Counted from the first letter of the stretch, positions 8,048 through 19,280 are shown. The stretch: 64,000 nucleotides of DNA from Pseudomethylobacillus aquaticus (GCF_003730115.1 NZ_RJVP01000008.1:1-64000); one strand, 5' to 3'. Made by a program: numbers and translations. The notes: generated by a model not told the origin, from the sequence alone.

Positions 8048-9143
8048 AGATGCCAGCCGCAGGCACCGCCTTGCTGGCGATCAGGTTGCGCTCAACCAGT
8101 ACCTTGTCGTCCAGGGTCAGCGTGATCTTGCCGATGGCTTGATTGGCACTGATAGGGGCAACCAGAGGTTGCGTGCTGGTGATGCTGGCTTTCACGCGGG
8201 CGTAATCGCCTTTGGGCAGGGTAACCGACAGGTCACGTGCCAGCGTGGCGTCGATAGAAGGCTCAGCGCCTTTCCAGACGCGCAAGTTGTTGACCTTCTG
8301 ACCGCGCTTGTAAACCAGCGTGGATTCGTAGAACTGGAAGCCGTAATTCAGCAGCTTCTGGCTTTCAGTGGCACGCGAGGTGGAGGAGCCGGCACCCAGC
8401 ACCACCGAGATCATGCGCGTATCGCCGCGCTTGGCCGAGGTGATCAGGCAGTAACCTGCCGATTTGGTGTGACCGGTCTTCATGCCGTCTACGTACGGGT
8501 CCTGCCACAGCAGCGTGTTGCGGTTGGGTTGGGTGATCTTGTTATAGGTGTATTCCTTGACCGAGTACAAGCGCTTGTAATCGTCCGGGAAGTCACGGAT
8601 CAGGGCTGCAGCCAGAATGGCCAGATCAGTCGCGGTGGTGTAGTGCTGCGGGTCGGGCAGGCCGGTGGCGTTCATGAAATGGCTGTTCTTCATGCCCAGA
8701 CGGGCGGCTTCCTTGTTCATCAGTTCGGCGAACACTTCTTCAGTACCGCCTATGCCTTCGGCCAGCGCGATGGAAGAGTCGTTACCGGACTGGATGATGG
8801 TGCCGTGCAGCAGTTCGTCCACGGTGACCGGCTTGTTGGGCTCGATGAACATCTTGGAGCCTTCCACCTTCCAGGCCTTGACGCTGACCGGCAGGGTTTG
8901 CGTCAACTGCAGATGGCCGTTCTTCAATGCCTTGAATACCATGTACGCGGTCATGATCTTGGTCAGCGAAGCCGGTTCTACCCGCTCGTCACCGGCTTGT
9001 TGAGCCAGCACGCTGTCACTGTTGAAATCACGCAATACATAGGATTTGACCGCCAGTGTGGGCTGTGGCGGGATAGGGGCTGCCAGGCTGCTCATGGCGA
9101 TCAGGAGCAGGGCGGTGGCGGTCAGGGCTTTGAATAAAGGCAT
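8007..9143 (-). CDS. dacC: D-alanyl-D-alanine carboxypeptidase (PBP5/6 type)
   Basis: This low-molecular-mass penicillin-binding protein removes the terminal D-Ala from peptidoglycan pentapeptides in the periplasm. The 378-residue product has a signal peptide (MPLFKALTATALLLIAMSSLAA), the serine-lysine motif SLTK near residue 59, SGN near residue 119, and KTG in DGMKTGHT. A PBP5-type beta domain follows, and a C-terminal amphipathic segment (GIFGRLVDSVKLWFE) would tether it to the inner membrane. It lies 16 bases after rlpA and is followed by the D-amino-acid transaminase. dacA versus dacC cannot be decided from sequence alone. Confidence 0.93.
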   Translation of the reverse strand: MPLFKALTATALLLIAMSSLAAPIPPQPTLAVKSYVLRDFNSDSVLAQQAGDERVEPASLTKIMTAYMVFKALKNGHLQLTQTLPVSVKAWKVEGSKMFIEPNKPVTVDELLHGTIIQSGNDSSIALAEGIGGTEEVFAELMNKEAARLGMKNSHFMNATGLPDPQHYTTATDLAILAAALIRDFPDDYKRLYSVKEYTYNKITQPNRNTLLWQDPYVDGMKTGHTKSAGYCLITSAKRGDTRMISVVLGAGSSTSRATESQKLLNYGFQFYESTLVYKRGQKVNNLRVWKGAEPSIDATLARDLSVTLPKGDYARVKASITSTQPLVAPISANQAIGKITLTLDDKVLVERNLIASKAVPAAGIFGRLVDSVKLWFE

Positions 9144-9159
9144 AAATAGTCTTCTCGCG

Positions 9160-10008
9160 TTATTGCTGATAAAGCAGGATGGCGTCTATCCCCAGGGACT
9201 GACGGATTTTGGCTTGCACTTGCTCGGCTTGTTCACGGTCGCTGTAAGGACCCAAGCGTACACGATACAAGTTCCTATTATACCAGCTTGAAATATTCAC
9301 TTTTTGCACGCCGGGGTTATCCAGCAGCTGATTCAGTTGCTGGCGCAGGCGATCTGCATTGCTTTCTTCATTGAAAGCACCGACTTGCAGATACACGCCA
9401 GCTGAAAAACTGTTCACCATGGGGGCTGCAGTAGCGGACGCCGTAGCGCTTGCCGAGCCGCCGCTGGTATCGATCGCCTCGACGATCACCTTGGCGCTAC
9501 CCGGGCCAAGCAGGCCGATGCGATGCGCGGCCACATAGGAAAGGTCGATCACGCGGCCCGCTACGAAAGGCCCGCGGTCGTTGATGCGTACCACCACGCT
9601 ACGCCCGTTGCTGGCATGGGTCACACGCGCATAGCTGGGCAGCGGTAGGGTCGGGTGGGCGGCGGTCATGGCATACATGTCATACACCTCACCGCTGGCG
9701 GTCTTGCTGCCGTGGTAGCGCTTTCCATACCAGGTGGCGATGCCCTCCGCTTTGTAGGGCGTGTGGCTGGTCATGGGCACATAGCGCTTGCCCAGTGCCA
9801 TATACGGTTTGTTGGCACGGTCCATCAGCGGTTCGGCGCGCGGCACGGCGTCCGGGATGCTGTCCAGATTGGCAGGTGCGTTGTCTCCCGGGCCGTCATC
9901 CAGGTAATAGCCGCCGCCTTTGCCGCCAGGCGCCGGGCTGGGCTTTTTGGGGGCACTGCCACAGGCCACTAGTAATGCACATATAAACAGCAGTAAGGTG
10001 GTTTTCAT
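9160..10008 (-). CDS. rlpA: RlpA septal lytic transglycosylase, lipoprotein with SPOR domain
   Basis: RlpA cleaves denuded glycan strands and acts at division sites. The 282-residue product begins with a lipoprotein signal (LLFICALLVACG, lipid-bearing Cys about residue 16). A double-psi beta-barrel follows, with GIATWYGKRYHGSKTASGEVYDMYAMTAAHPTLP and RINDRGPFVAGRVIDLS (about 90-160); the Asp in NDRGPF is catalytic in the family. The C-terminus (about 205-280, VYLQVGAFNEESNADRL) is a SPOR peptidoglycan-binding domain. The gene abuts the rodA stop with single-base overlap. Confidence 0.94.
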   Translation of the reverse strand: MKTTLLLFICALLVACGSAPKKPSPAPGGKGGGYYLDDGPGDNAPANLDSIPDAVPRAEPLMDRANKPYMALGKRYVPMTSHTPYKAEGIATWYGKRYHGSKTASGEVYDMYAMTAAHPTLPLPSYARVTHASNGRSVVVRINDRGPFVAGRVIDLSYVAAHRIGLLGPGSAKVIVEAIDTSGGSASATASATAAPMVNSFSAGVYLQVGAFNEESNADRLRQQLNQLLDNPGVQKVNISSWYNRNLYRVRLGPYSDREQAEQVQAKIRQSLGIDAILLYQQ

Positions 10009-11102
10009 CAGCTGGATACCAGTTTTTTGTGGGTTTTGATGCTCATCAGGATGCCCAGGCCCAACATCAGTGTCACCAGTGAAGTGCCGCCGTAACTGAT
10101 CAGCGGCAAGGGCACACCCACCACTGGCAGGATGCCGCTGACCATGCCGATGTTCACAAAGGCGTACGTGAAGAAGGTCATGGTGATGCTGCCTGCCAGC
10201 AGGCGTCCGAACGTGCTTTGTGCGTAGGCGGCGATGAACAGCCCGCGGCCTATGATCAGCAGATAGAGCAGCAACAGCAGGATGTTGCCCAACATGCCGA
10301 ACTCTTCGCCGAACACCGCAAAGATGAAGTCAGTGGTGCGTTCCGGGATGAAATCCAGCTGCGCCTGTGTGCCATTCAGCCAGCCTTTGCCGGCCAGCCC
10401 CCCCGAGCCTAGCGCAATGGTGGCCTGAATGGTGTGGTAACCGGCGCCTAGCGGATCCTGATACGGGTCGAACAGGATCTCGATACGGCGTCGCTGGTAA
10501 TCGTGCAGCATGGTCCACAAAATCGGCGCTGCGACCGCGATGCTGGCACCCACGCCCAGTATGAAACGCCAGCTCAAGCCAGCCAGGAACAGCACATAGA
10601 AGCCAGATGCCGCGATGAGCAGGGAAGTTCCCAGATCGGGCTGTTTCATGACCAGCACCACCGGCACCGCCAGCAGCAGCGCACCCATCAAGTGATGCTG
10701 CAAGCGCGGGCTGGCTTCATGGCGGGCAAAGTACCAGGCCAGCAACATGGGAACGCCTATCTTCATGATCTCGGAAGGCTGGATACGCACCACGCCCAGA
10801 TGCAGCCAGCGCCGTGCACCGTTGCTGATCTCGCCGAACAGGGCAACGCCAACAAGCAGCAGCAGGCCTAGCACATAGATGGGCAGTGCCAGCCTTTGCA
10901 GGTGTTGTGGCGGCACGTTGGCAGTCACCCACAATACGGACAGCGCGATGACGATATTGATGGCCTGTGCCTGCATCCGGCCCACGCTGTGGCCGCCTGC
11001 GCTGTACAGCACCGCCATGCCGACCACCAGCGCCAGGATGATGGTGCTCATCAGAAAGCCATCGATATGCTTGCTCAGCGACAGGTAGATGCGCTCAATC
11101 AT
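10008..11102 (-). CDS. rodA: Peptidoglycan glycosyltransferase RodA
   Basis: RodA polymerises lipid II in the elongasome together with PBP2 and MreBCD. The 364-residue protein has the ten or so transmembrane helices of the SEDS family, including KQPDLGTSLL, the loop region with FIPERTTDFIFAVFGEEFG, and the C-terminal GVPLPLISYGGTSLVTLM. It overlaps mrdA by eight bases, which couples synthesis of the polymerase to that of its transpeptidase partner. Confidence 0.97.
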   Translation of the reverse strand: MIERIYLSLSKHIDGFLMSTIILALVVGMAVLYSAGGHSVGRMQAQAINIVIALSVLWVTANVPPQHLQRLALPIYVLGLLLLVGVALFGEISNGARRWLHLGVVRIQPSEIMKIGVPMLLAWYFARHEASPRLQHHLMGALLLAVPVVLVMKQPDLGTSLLIAASGFYVLFLAGLSWRFILGVGASIAVAAPILWTMLHDYQRRRIEILFDPYQDPLGAGYHTIQATIALGSGGLAGKGWLNGTQAQLDFIPERTTDFIFAVFGEEFGMLGNILLLLLYLLIIGRGLFIAAYAQSTFGRLLAGSITMTFFTYAFVNIGMVSGILPVVGVPLPLISYGGTSLVTLMLGLGILMSIKTHKKLVSS

Positions 11103-13026
11103 GTGCTTCGCTGTGCTCCTCTTCTATGGGTTCGGGCGCTGGCAGTGCTGCAGCTGCGGCTGGCTGCGCATCCGGCAGCTTGCCCAGCAGGTAGTAATCC
11201 ATCACCTTGCGTGCGATCGGGCCGGCGGTAGAGCCACCGTGACTGCCGTTCTCGACGATCACCGCCACAGCGATCTTGGGATCTTCCGCTGGGGCGTAGG
11301 CGATGAACAACGCATGGTCACGGTGCCGCTCGGCGATGTTCTTTTCATCGTATTTTTCGTTTTGCTTGATGCCGATCACCTGTGCCGTCCCTGTTTTGGC
11401 GGCGATGGAATAGGGGCTGCCTGCCCCTACGATCACCGCCGTGCCACCGGGGCGCGTGACATCCACCATGGCTTCTCTGACCAGGTCGATGTGTTTGGGC
11501 GCCAGCGCGATCTGGTCCATCACTTGAGGTTTGACCGGGCGCGAGATGCCGGTGCGGTTGTTCTGTATGCTGGTGACCAGGTGCGGCCGCATGGCCACCC
11601 CGTTGTTGGCAAAGATCGCGGTAGCGTGTGCCAGTTGCAGGGGTGTCACCAAGGTGTAGCCCTGGCCTATGCCGGTGATCACCGTCTCGCCCGGATACCA
11701 GGGTTGTTTCCAGCGTTTCCATTTCCAGGCCGGTGTGGGCAGCAGGCCACCATTCTCGCCCTGGATGTCGATGCCGGTCTTCTGGCCAAAACCGAAGTGC
11801 TGCAGGAAGTCGGTCAGCCGGTCTATGCCCATCTCGTGCGCCAGGCCATAGAAGAAGGTGTCGCAGGACACAGTGATGGCTCTGCGCATGTCCACCTGAC
11901 CATGGCCGGCAGGCTTCCAGTCGCGATAGCGGTGGGTCTTGCCGGGCAGGCTGAAGTAACCAGCGTCGCTGATGCTGAAGGGTGGTTCGCGTCTGCCTGC
12001 CTCCAGGCCGGCCAGCGCCACAAAGGGTTTCAGCGTGGAGCCGGGCGGATACACGCCGTGCAAGGGGCGGTTCACCAATGGCCGGTCCAGCGATTCGTTG
12101 AGCGCTTTCCAGTTTTCGCTGTCGATGCCATCCACAAACAGATTGGGATCGAAGCTGGGCTGACTCACGTAAGACAGGATCTCGCCGGTCTTGGGGTCGA
12201 TGGCCACCAGCGCGCCGCGCCGTCCGGCAAACGCCTCTTCGCCTATCTTCTGCATGGTGCTGTCGATGGACAGGATGAGGTTTTCCCCAGCCACCGGCGC
12301 CACGCTGGACAGCACGCGTACCGCATGCCCGTCGGCATCGATCTCTACCTGCTGGCTGCCAGTGACGCCGTGCAGCTCGCGTTCGTAATATTGTTCGATA
12401 CCGCCCTTGCCGATATGGTCGGAACCCTTGTAGTTGGACAGGTCGCCAGCCTCGGTCAGGTTCTTGATGTCTTTGTCGTTGATGCGGCCTATGTAGCCGA
12501 TCAGGTGCGCGCCCAGTGTGCCTTGCGGGTAGTGCCGGAACAACCGGGCACGGATCTCGACGCCGGGGAAGCGGTAGCGGTGCACGGCGAACCTGGCCGC
12601 TTCGGTCTCAGTGAGGTGGCTGCGTAAAGGCACGCTGATGAAATTGTGATTCTCGGCGCGCAGCTTGTTGAAGCGTTTGCGGTCCAGCTTGCTGACCGGG
12701 ACCAGTGCGCTGATATCGGCGATGGTCTGTTCCAGATCGTCCACCTTGCCTGGCGTGATCTCCAGGGTATAAACGAAATAGTTGTGCGCCAGCACCACGC
12801 CGTTGCGGTCAAAGATCAGGCCGCGATTCGGCACGGTAGGGACGATGGAGATGCGGTTGTTGTCTGCCAGCGTCTGATAATGCTCGTAACGCATCACCTG
12901 CAGATAATAGAAACGGCTGGCCAGGATACCGAAACAGCACAGCACCAGGATGCTGGCGGCCAGCAGGCGCCAGCGAAAATCGTATTGCTCGCGCTGATGG
13001 TTGCGGAATTCGAGGTAGCTGGGCAT
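11095..13026 (-). CDS. mrdA: Penicillin-binding protein 2 (elongation transpeptidase)
   Basis: PBP2 cross-links peptidoglycan made by RodA during cell elongation. Starting at the ATG at 13026 (MPSYLEFRNHQRE) the protein is 643 residues, normal for PBP2; a longer frame starting with GTG at 13065 would overlap mreD. One N-terminal membrane helix (LLAASILVLCCFGILASRF) is followed by the dimerisation/pedestal region and the transpeptidase domain, with motifs PPGSTLKP (nucleophile Ser), SCD and AAKTGTAQ. A Pro/Ala-rich tail ends the protein. It lies directly between mreD and rodA, the canonical mre/mrd order. Confidence 0.96.
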   Translation of the reverse strand: MPSYLEFRNHQREQYDFRWRLLAASILVLCCFGILASRFYYLQVMRYEHYQTLADNNRISIVPTVPNRGLIFDRNGVVLAHNYFVYTLEITPGKVDDLEQTIADISALVPVSKLDRKRFNKLRAENHNFISVPLRSHLTETEAARFAVHRYRFPGVEIRARLFRHYPQGTLGAHLIGYIGRINDKDIKNLTEAGDLSNYKGSDHIGKGGIEQYYERELHGVTGSQQVEIDADGHAVRVLSSVAPVAGENLILSIDSTMQKIGEEAFAGRRGALVAIDPKTGEILSYVSQPSFDPNLFVDGIDSENWKALNESLDRPLVNRPLHGVYPPGSTLKPFVALAGLEAGRREPPFSISDAGYFSLPGKTHRYRDWKPAGHGQVDMRRAITVSCDTFFYGLAHEMGIDRLTDFLQHFGFGQKTGIDIQGENGGLLPTPAWKWKRWKQPWYPGETVITGIGQGYTLVTPLQLAHATAIFANNGVAMRPHLVTSIQNNRTGISRPVKPQVMDQIALAPKHIDLVREAMVDVTRPGGTAVIVGAGSPYSIAAKTGTAQVIGIKQNEKYDEKNIAERHRDHALFIAYAPAEDPKIAVAVIVENGSHGGSTAGPIARKVMDYYLLGKLPDAQPAAAAALPAPEPIEEEHSEAHD

Positions 13027-13036
13027 GCCGTGCGGA

Positions 13037-13534
13037 TCAGCTTCTGCGTTTGTTGCTGGCGGCACCGGTGGGCGCAGTGCCCGAAGCGGACAGCAGGGCC
13101 AGGACGATCCATAACAATGTGCCGGTCAGGCTGGGCAGGAAGTAGTGCCAATCCGGGATGCTGCCGCCCGCGAACAGCCGTAGCAGCAGCTGGGTGATCT
13201 GGGTCACGGCCAGCAAGGCACCCACGAACAAAGCCAGTTGCGGAATATTGAACAGCGTGAGGCGACGCTGGTAGATCACTGCAAAGAAGGCGGTCAGTGA
13301 GTAGGCGAAGGCGTTGGCACCGAACAGGCCGCCTGTGGCAAGGTCAATCAGCAGCCCTGCCATCCAGGCCGTACCGATATTACAAAGATGCGGCGCACGG
13401 CACAGCCAGAAGATCAGCGTCACCATCACGAAATCCGGCCTCAGCATCAAGCCGCTGCCAGACCAGGGCAACATGGACATGAACAATGCCAGCAGCAATG
13501 ACAGGTAGATGAAGCGTGATTTGGTGGTGTACAT
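13037..13534 (-). CDS. mreD: Rod shape-determining protein MreD
   Basis: MreD is a small polytopic inner-membrane protein that joins the elongasome to MreC. The product is about 165 residues, almost wholly hydrophobic, with five or six predicted helices and the family-type segment PDFVMVTLIFWLCRAPHLCNIGTAWMAGLLIDLATGGLFG. The ATG at 13534 has GGAGG nine bases upstream, which lies inside the end of mreC, so the start is well supported and translation is likely coupled. Confidence 0.93.
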   Translation of the reverse strand: MYTTKSRFIYLSLLLALFMSMLPWSGSGLMLRPDFVMVTLIFWLCRAPHLCNIGTAWMAGLLIDLATGGLFGANAFAYSLTAFFAVIYQRRLTLFNIPQLALFVGALLAVTQITQLLLRLFAGGSIPDWHYFLPSLTGTLLWIVLALLSASGTAPTGAASNKRRS

Positions 13535-13536
13535 GC

Positions 13537-14538
13537 TCAAGTGCCTCCATTGGCTGGGGCCGCTGGCAAGGTGGCAGGCGTGCTGGAGGCTGGTGTAGCA
13601 GTGGTGCTGGAAGGCGAGGAGGGCTTGGGTTTCGCCGTCGGGGTCGGCGCCTTGCCGGACGGGGTGTTCACGGCTGGGGTGTCCGGGATGGGCGTCGCTG
13701 CAGCGACCAGCGGCGTTTTGAGCAGCAGTACTTGTCTATGTTGCTCTATGCCAGCAGCTGGTTCGCATACGATGCGCGCGAAGGTCAGGTCGCTGTCACG
13801 TTCCACCGAAGTGACTCTCGCAACAGCCAGGCCAGGCGGGTAGACGCCGTCGATGCCTGAGGTGACCAGCACGTCGCCTTCCTGGATATCCACATTGGTC
13901 GGCAGATAGGGCAGGTCGATGATGTTATCGCGGCCGTGCCCGAACGCGATGGCGCGCAGGCCGCTGCGCTCGACCTGGATAGGGATGGCCAGCGATTTGT
14001 CGGTGACCAGCGTGACTTCACTGCTGAATGGATAGGTGCGCGTGACCTGGCCGATGACGCCCATGCCGTCCGCGACGGCCTGGCCGGTCATGATGCCATG
14101 GCGGCTGCCCAGGTTCACCACCACGCGCTGGGTGAACGGGTCGCGGTCCACATTCATGATCTCGGCCAGTTGGGCAGGCTGTTTGATCTCCTGCACTGCA
14201 CCCAGCAACTGGCGCAGATGCATGTTCTCTTCTTCCATGCTGCGCAGGCGCTGCAGATCGACGCCTTGCTGAAGATTGACGATGCGCAGGCGACGGTTAT
14301 CCGCCAGCATGGCGTCATGCCCTTGCCAGTATTCCGCGGTCTGGCGGTACCAGTAGCCCGGCATGTTGGCAGCGACTTGCAGGGGGTGCAGCAGGCCCAT
14401 GAAGCCCTGGCGGACCTCGGTAAGGTAATGCAGTCGCGCATCAACGCCCATCAGTACCAGTGACAGGATACTGAAGAACACCAGCCGCGTGAAAGGCTGC
14501 GGGCCGCGCACAAAAAAGGCTGTGGTGGGTTGCTCCAT
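13537..14538 (-). CDS. mreC: Rod shape-determining protein MreC
   Basis: MreC links cytoplasmic MreB to periplasmic PBP2. The 333-residue protein has one N-terminal membrane helix (LVFFSILSLVLMGVD), a coiled coil (about 75-120, LRIVNLQQGVDLQRLRSMEEENMHLRQLLG) and the beta-domain core with DPFTQRVVVNLGSRHGIMTGQAV and VLVTSGIDGVYPPGLAV. A long Pro/Ala/Thr-rich tail from about residue 280 is low-complexity and longer than in E. coli. A strong terminator separates it from mreB, so some transcription probably starts locally. Confidence 0.95.
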   Translation of the reverse strand: MEQPTTAFFVRGPQPFTRLVFFSILSLVLMGVDARLHYLTEVRQGFMGLLHPLQVAANMPGYWYRQTAEYWQGHDAMLADNRRLRIVNLQQGVDLQRLRSMEEENMHLRQLLGAVQEIKQPAQLAEIMNVDRDPFTQRVVVNLGSRHGIMTGQAVADGMGVIGQVTRTYPFSSEVTLVTDKSLAIPIQVERSGLRAIAFGHGRDNIIDLPYLPTNVDIQEGDVLVTSGIDGVYPPGLAVARVTSVERDSDLTFARIVCEPAAGIEQHRQVLLLKTPLVAAATPIPDTPAVNTPSGKAPTPTAKPKPSSPSSTTATPASSTPATLPAAPANGGT

Positions 14539-14620
14539 TGGGCGGGCTCGTCAGGCGTTGATCCGGGCTTATGTGAGAGGTTGTTGCGCTAGTTCTTGTT
14601 GCGTTAGCGGCGGTTGCAAT

Positions 14621-14650
14621 AAAAAATCAGGCCGTGATGGAACGGCCTGA
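14621..14650 (-). terminator. Intrinsic terminator of mreB
   Basis: Read on the minus strand, just after the mreB stop, the sequence forms a nine-base-pair hairpin (TCAGGCCGT paired with ACGGCCTGA, six-base loop) followed by six T residues. It sits between mreB and mreC, implying that mreB is made in excess over mreCD-mrdA-rodA. Confidence 0.9.
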
Positions 14651-14677
14651 AACTTGAACAAAATCACTGACGCGGCA

Positions 14678-15784
<1,107 letters not shown>

Positions 15785-15860
15785 TTAAATCGGGCTAATC
15801 AGCAATACAGCCCAATCATCATCAGCGTGCCACCCTGTGGAATGCACGCCGCTTCGCGCC

Positions 15861-15888
15861 TTAGAGCCGTGTGAAATCGAGGTATAAT
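15861..15888 (+). promoter_or_regulatory. gatC: Candidate sigma70 promoter for gatCAB
   Basis: A perfect -10 hexamer TATAAT lies at 15883-15888 and is preceded at 16-base spacing by TTAGAG as a weak -35 box. It lies 39 bases upstream of the gatC start, a sensible distance. The call rests on consensus matching only. Confidence 0.55.
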
Positions 15889-15927
15889 AACTGAAAACCT
15901 ATTGAAGATTAAGATTCAGGTGGATAA

Positions 15928-16215
15928 ATGTCCTTGAGTATTTCTGACATCAAACGTATCGCGACACTGGCCCGTATCGAAGTCAGTGATGCCGAGGCGG
16001 AAGTGACTTTGCATAAACTGTCGGGCATTCTGGGCCTCATCGAAGCGATGCAGGCAGTGGACACCACGGGCATCGTGCCCATGTCACACTCGCAGGATGT
16101 GACGCAGCGCCTGCGCCCCGACCTGGTCACCAAAACCGATCAGCGCGCGCTGTTCCAGTCCATTGCCCCGGCAGTGGAAGATGGATTGTATCTCGTCCCT
16201 AAAGTCATCGAGTAG
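15928..16215 (+). CDS. gatC: Asp-tRNA(Asn)/Glu-tRNA(Gln) amidotransferase subunit C
   Basis: GatC is the small stabilising subunit of the amidotransferase that converts mischarged Glu-tRNA(Gln) and/or Asp-tRNA(Asn) to the correct aminoacyl-tRNA. The 95-residue product has the family pattern: N-terminal [19 protein letters not shown], central [16 protein letters not shown], and terminal [11 protein letters not shown] and VPKVIE. An AGGTGGA ribosome-binding site precedes the ATG. It is the first gene of gatCAB. Confidence 0.96.
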   Translation: MSLSISDIKRIATLARIEVSDAEAEVTLHKLSGILGLIEAMQAVDTTGIVPMSHSQDVTQRLRPDLVTKTDQRALFQSIAPAVEDGLYLVPKVIE

Positions 16216-16224
16216 TCCCGAAAC

Positions 16225-17703
16225 ATGATCAACAACAGCCTGAAACAGCTGGGGGCGATGCTCGCCAGCAAACAGATCTCCAGCGTGGAAATGACCACGG
16301 AGTTCCTCGATCGCATCGATCAGCACAACCCGGACATCAATGCCTACATCGCGTTGGACCGTGAGCGTACGCTGGCCCAGGCCGCCGCTGCCGATGCGCG
16401 CATCGCCGCAGGCACCGCCGAGCCGCTGACCGGCATCCCCATCGCGCAGAAGGATATCTTCGTCGCCAAGGGCTGGCAGACCACCTGCGGTTCCAAGATG
16501 CTGGAGAGCTTCATCGGCCCTTACGATGCCGGGGTCATCGAGCGCTTCGATGCAGCGGGTGCCGTCAACCTGGGCAAGACCAATATGGACGAGTTTGCGA
16601 TGGGCTCCTCCAATGAAACCTCTTATTTTGGTGGCGTTAAGAACCCCTGGGACCGCAGCCGCGTGCCGGGTGGCAGCTCGGGTGGCTCTGCGGCGGCCGT
16701 GGCTGCGCGCCTGTGTGCCGCAGCGACGGGTACCGACACCGGTGGTTCCATCCGTCAGCCTGCTTCCTTGTGCGGCTTTTCCGGACTCAAGCCCACCTAT
16801 GGTCTGGTGTCGCGTTACGGCATGATCGCCTTTGCCTCCTCACTGGATCAGGCTGGCCCCATGGCCAAGTCCTGTGAAGACATGGCGTTGATGATGAACG
16901 TCATGACCGGCTTCGACGCGCGTGACTCCACCAGTCTGCAGCGCGACAAGGAAGACTACACGCGTGGTTTGCCCGCCATGACCGGCGACAAGCCGCTGGC
17001 AGGCCTGCGGGTCGGCCTGCCGCGCGAATTCTTCGCCGACGGCCTGAATGCGCAAGTCAGTAGCGTGGTGCAAGCGGCCATCGATGAATACCGCAAGCTG
17101 GGTGCCGAGATCGTCGCCATCAGCCTGCCCAACACGCGTCTGTCCATCCCAGTGTATTACGTGCTGGCGCCCGCAGAAGCCTCCAGCAACCTGTCGCGCT
17201 ACGACGGGGTGCGTTATGGCTACCGTGCGCCTGAATACACCGACCTGATGGACATGTACTGCAAGTCGCGTGCGCAGGGCTTCGGTGCGGAAGTGAAGCG
17301 TCGCATCCTCATCGGCACCTATGTATTGAGTGCCGGTTACTACGATGCCTATTACCTCAAGGCACAGCAGATCCGCCGCCTGATCGCCGATGACTTCGCC
17401 GCCGCGTTCACGCAGTGCGATGTGATCATGGGCCCGACCGCCCCCGGCACCGCGTTCCGCTCCGGAGAAAAGGCGGATGACCCGGTGGCCATGTATCTGG
17501 AAGATTTGTACACCATCGCCGTCAACCTGGCCGGCCTGCCCGGCATGAGCATCCCGGCCGGGTTTGCCGAGGTGGAAGGCAAAGCCCTGCCGGTCGGCTT
17601 GCAGGTGATCGGTAATTATTTTGATGAGGCACGCATGCTGGATATCGGCCATGCCTATCAGCAGGTCACGGATTGGCATACGCGCATGCCGGAGGGTGTT
17701 TAA
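16225..17703 (+). CDS. gatA: Asp-tRNA(Asn)/Glu-tRNA(Gln) amidotransferase subunit A
   Basis: GatA is the amidase subunit that releases ammonia from glutamine for the GatB reaction. The 492-residue protein carries the amidase-signature triad: Lys in [10 protein letters not shown], the cis-Ser and nucleophile Ser in the Gly/Ser-rich stretch [19 protein letters not shown], and [15 protein letters not shown]. It starts nine bases after gatC and is followed one base after its stop by gatB. Length is normal. Confidence 0.97.
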   Translation: MINNSLKQLGAMLASKQISSVEMTTEFLDRIDQHNPDINAYIALDRERTLAQAAAADARIAAGTAEPLTGIPIAQKDIFVAKGWQTTCGSKMLESFIGPYDAGVIERFDAAGAVNLGKTNMDEFAMGSSNETSYFGGVKNPWDRSRVPGGSSGGSAAAVAARLCAAATGTDTGGSIRQPASLCGFSGLKPTYGLVSRYGMIAFASSLDQAGPMAKSCEDMALMMNVMTGFDARDSTSLQRDKEDYTRGLPAMTGDKPLAGLRVGLPREFFADGLNAQVSSVVQAAIDEYRKLGAEIVAISLPNTRLSIPVYYVLAPAEASSNLSRYDGVRYGYRAPEYTDLMDMYCKSRAQGFGAEVKRRILIGTYVLSAGYYDAYYLKAQQIRRLIADDFAAAFTQCDVIMGPTAPGTAFRSGEKADDPVAMYLEDLYTIAVNLAGLPGMSIPAGFAEVEGKALPVGLQVIGNYFDEARMLDIGHAYQQVTDWHTRMPEGV

Positions 17704-17704
17704 G

Positions 17705-19135
17705 GTGGAATGGGAAGTCGTCATCGGGCTGGAAACGCACACGCAGCTCAAAACCAACTCCAAGATCTTCTCGGGCGCTTCGACCACCTATGGCGCGGCC
17801 CCGAATACGCAAGCCTGTGAAGTCAGCATCGCGCTGCCCGGCGTGCTGCCGGTGCTGAATCAGGAAGCGGTGCGTTGCGCCATCAAGTTCGGTCTGGCCG
17901 TCAATGCCGAGATCGCGCCGCGTTCGGTGTTCGCACGTAAAAATTATTTCTACCCGGACCTGCCCAAGGGCTATCAGATCAGCCAGTATGAGCTGCCTGT
18001 GGTGGGTAAAGGCGCGCTGACCATCCAGCTTGGCGATACCGAGAAGGTCATCCGCATCACGCGTGCCCACCTCGAAGAAGATGCTGGCAAATCCGTGCAT
18101 GGTGCGGTGGAAGGCATGTCCGGTATCGACCTCAACCGTGCCGGTACGCCATTGCTGGAGATCGTCACCGAGCCGGACATGCGTTCAGCCGCTGAAGCGG
18201 TGGCTTATGCCAAGAAACTGCATGAACTGGTGCAATGGATAGGCATCTGCGACGGCAATATGCAGGAAGGCTCGTTCCGCTGCGACGTCAACGTGTCGGT
18301 GCGCCCCAAGGGAACCGACACGCTGGGTACGCGCCGCGAGATCAAGAACCTCAACTCGTTCAAGTTCATGCAGCAGGCGATTGAATACGAGACCCGCTGG
18401 CAGATCGAAACCCTGGAAGACGGCGGCACCATCCAGCAAGCCACGGTGCTGTTCAATCCGGATACCGGCGAAACGCGTGCCATGCGCTCCAAGGAAGAAG
18501 CCAACGATTACCGTTATTTCCCGGACCCGGATCTGTTGCCACTGGTGATCAGTGAAGCGGACAAGGACGCTGTGCGTGCTGATATGCCGGAACTGCCGCA
18601 AGCCATGAAAGCGCGCTTTGAAGCCGAGTTCGGCCTTTCTGCCTATGACGCATCGGCGCTGACAGCCGCGCGTGCCATCGCCGATTATTTCACCGCTACA
18701 CTGGCGGCCTTCGGTGGCGAAGCCAAGCTGGCCGCCAACTGGGTGATGGGTGGCGTGGCAGCCAAGCTCAATGAAGCCGATCTCGACATCAGCGCGTCAC
18801 CGGTATTGCCAGCCCAATTGGCGGGCCTGTTGAAGCGTATCGCCGACAACACCATCTCCAGCAAGATCGCCAAGGAAGTGTTCGAAGCGATGTGGGCGGG
18901 CGAGGGCGAGGCGGACAGCATCATCGACAGCAAGGGTTTGAAGCAGGTGACCGATAGCGGTGCCATCGAAGCCATCATCGACGGCGTGCTGGCCGCCAAC
19001 GCTGCCATGGTCGAAGAATACCGTGCAGGTAAGGAGAAAGCGTTCAACGCGCTGGTGGGGCAGGCCATGAAGGCCTCCAAGGGCAAGGCCAATCCGGCGC
19101 AGGTCAACGAGATATTGAAGAAGAAGCTGGGCTAG
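17705..19135 (+). CDS. gatB: Asp-tRNA(Asn)/Glu-tRNA(Gln) amidotransferase subunit B
   Basis: GatB phosphorylates the mischarged tRNA's acid side chain and amidates it with ammonia from GatA. The start is the GTG at 17705, giving the family N-terminus [23 protein letters not shown] lies just upstream, and longer in-frame extensions run back into gatA and do not look coding. The 476-residue protein shows the kinase-domain motifs [20 protein letters not shown] and LEEDAGKS, and ends in the YqeY-like tail ([15 protein letters not shown]). Confidence 0.97.
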   Translation: MEWEVVIGLETHTQLKTNSKIFSGASTTYGAAPNTQACEVSIALPGVLPVLNQEAVRCAIKFGLAVNAEIAPRSVFARKNYFYPDLPKGYQISQYELPVVGKGALTIQLGDTEKVIRITRAHLEEDAGKSVHGAVEGMSGIDLNRAGTPLLEIVTEPDMRSAAEAVAYAKKLHELVQWIGICDGNMQEGSFRCDVNVSVRPKGTDTLGTRREIKNLNSFKFMQQAIEYETRWQIETLEDGGTIQQATVLFNPDTGETRAMRSKEEANDYRYFPDPDLLPLVISEADKDAVRADMPELPQAMKARFEAEFGLSAYDASALTAARAIADYFTATLAAFGGEAKLAANWVMGGVAAKLNEADLDISASPVLPAQLAGLLKRIADNTISSKIAKEVFEAMWAGEGEADSIIDSKGLKQVTDSGAIEAIIDGVLAANAAMVEEYRAGKEKAFNALVGQAMKASKGKANPAQVNEILKKKLG

Positions 19136-19280
19136 TCACTGTCGCTATCCGGACGTGCCCCGTGTTTTAGAAATCCAGGATGGAAAATCCAGGATGAAGA
19201 TCCAAAGCGCGCCGCCCCAGCAGTTGTTTATTGGCAGCCAGTGCATGTGTGACGGCTAACCAAGTGTCGATTTTCAGACG

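Noticed and set aside
11089-12627. 512-codon open frame antisense to mrdA
   Set aside because: The GC-rich mrdA sequence suppresses stop codons in this frame; the product is low in hydrophobic pattern, has no family match by eye, and covers essential PBP2 coding sequence.
17621-17704. N-terminal extension of gatB into gatA
   Set aside because: The extension residues have no similarity to GatB, while GTG at 17705 has a strong ribosome-binding site and gives the family N-terminus.
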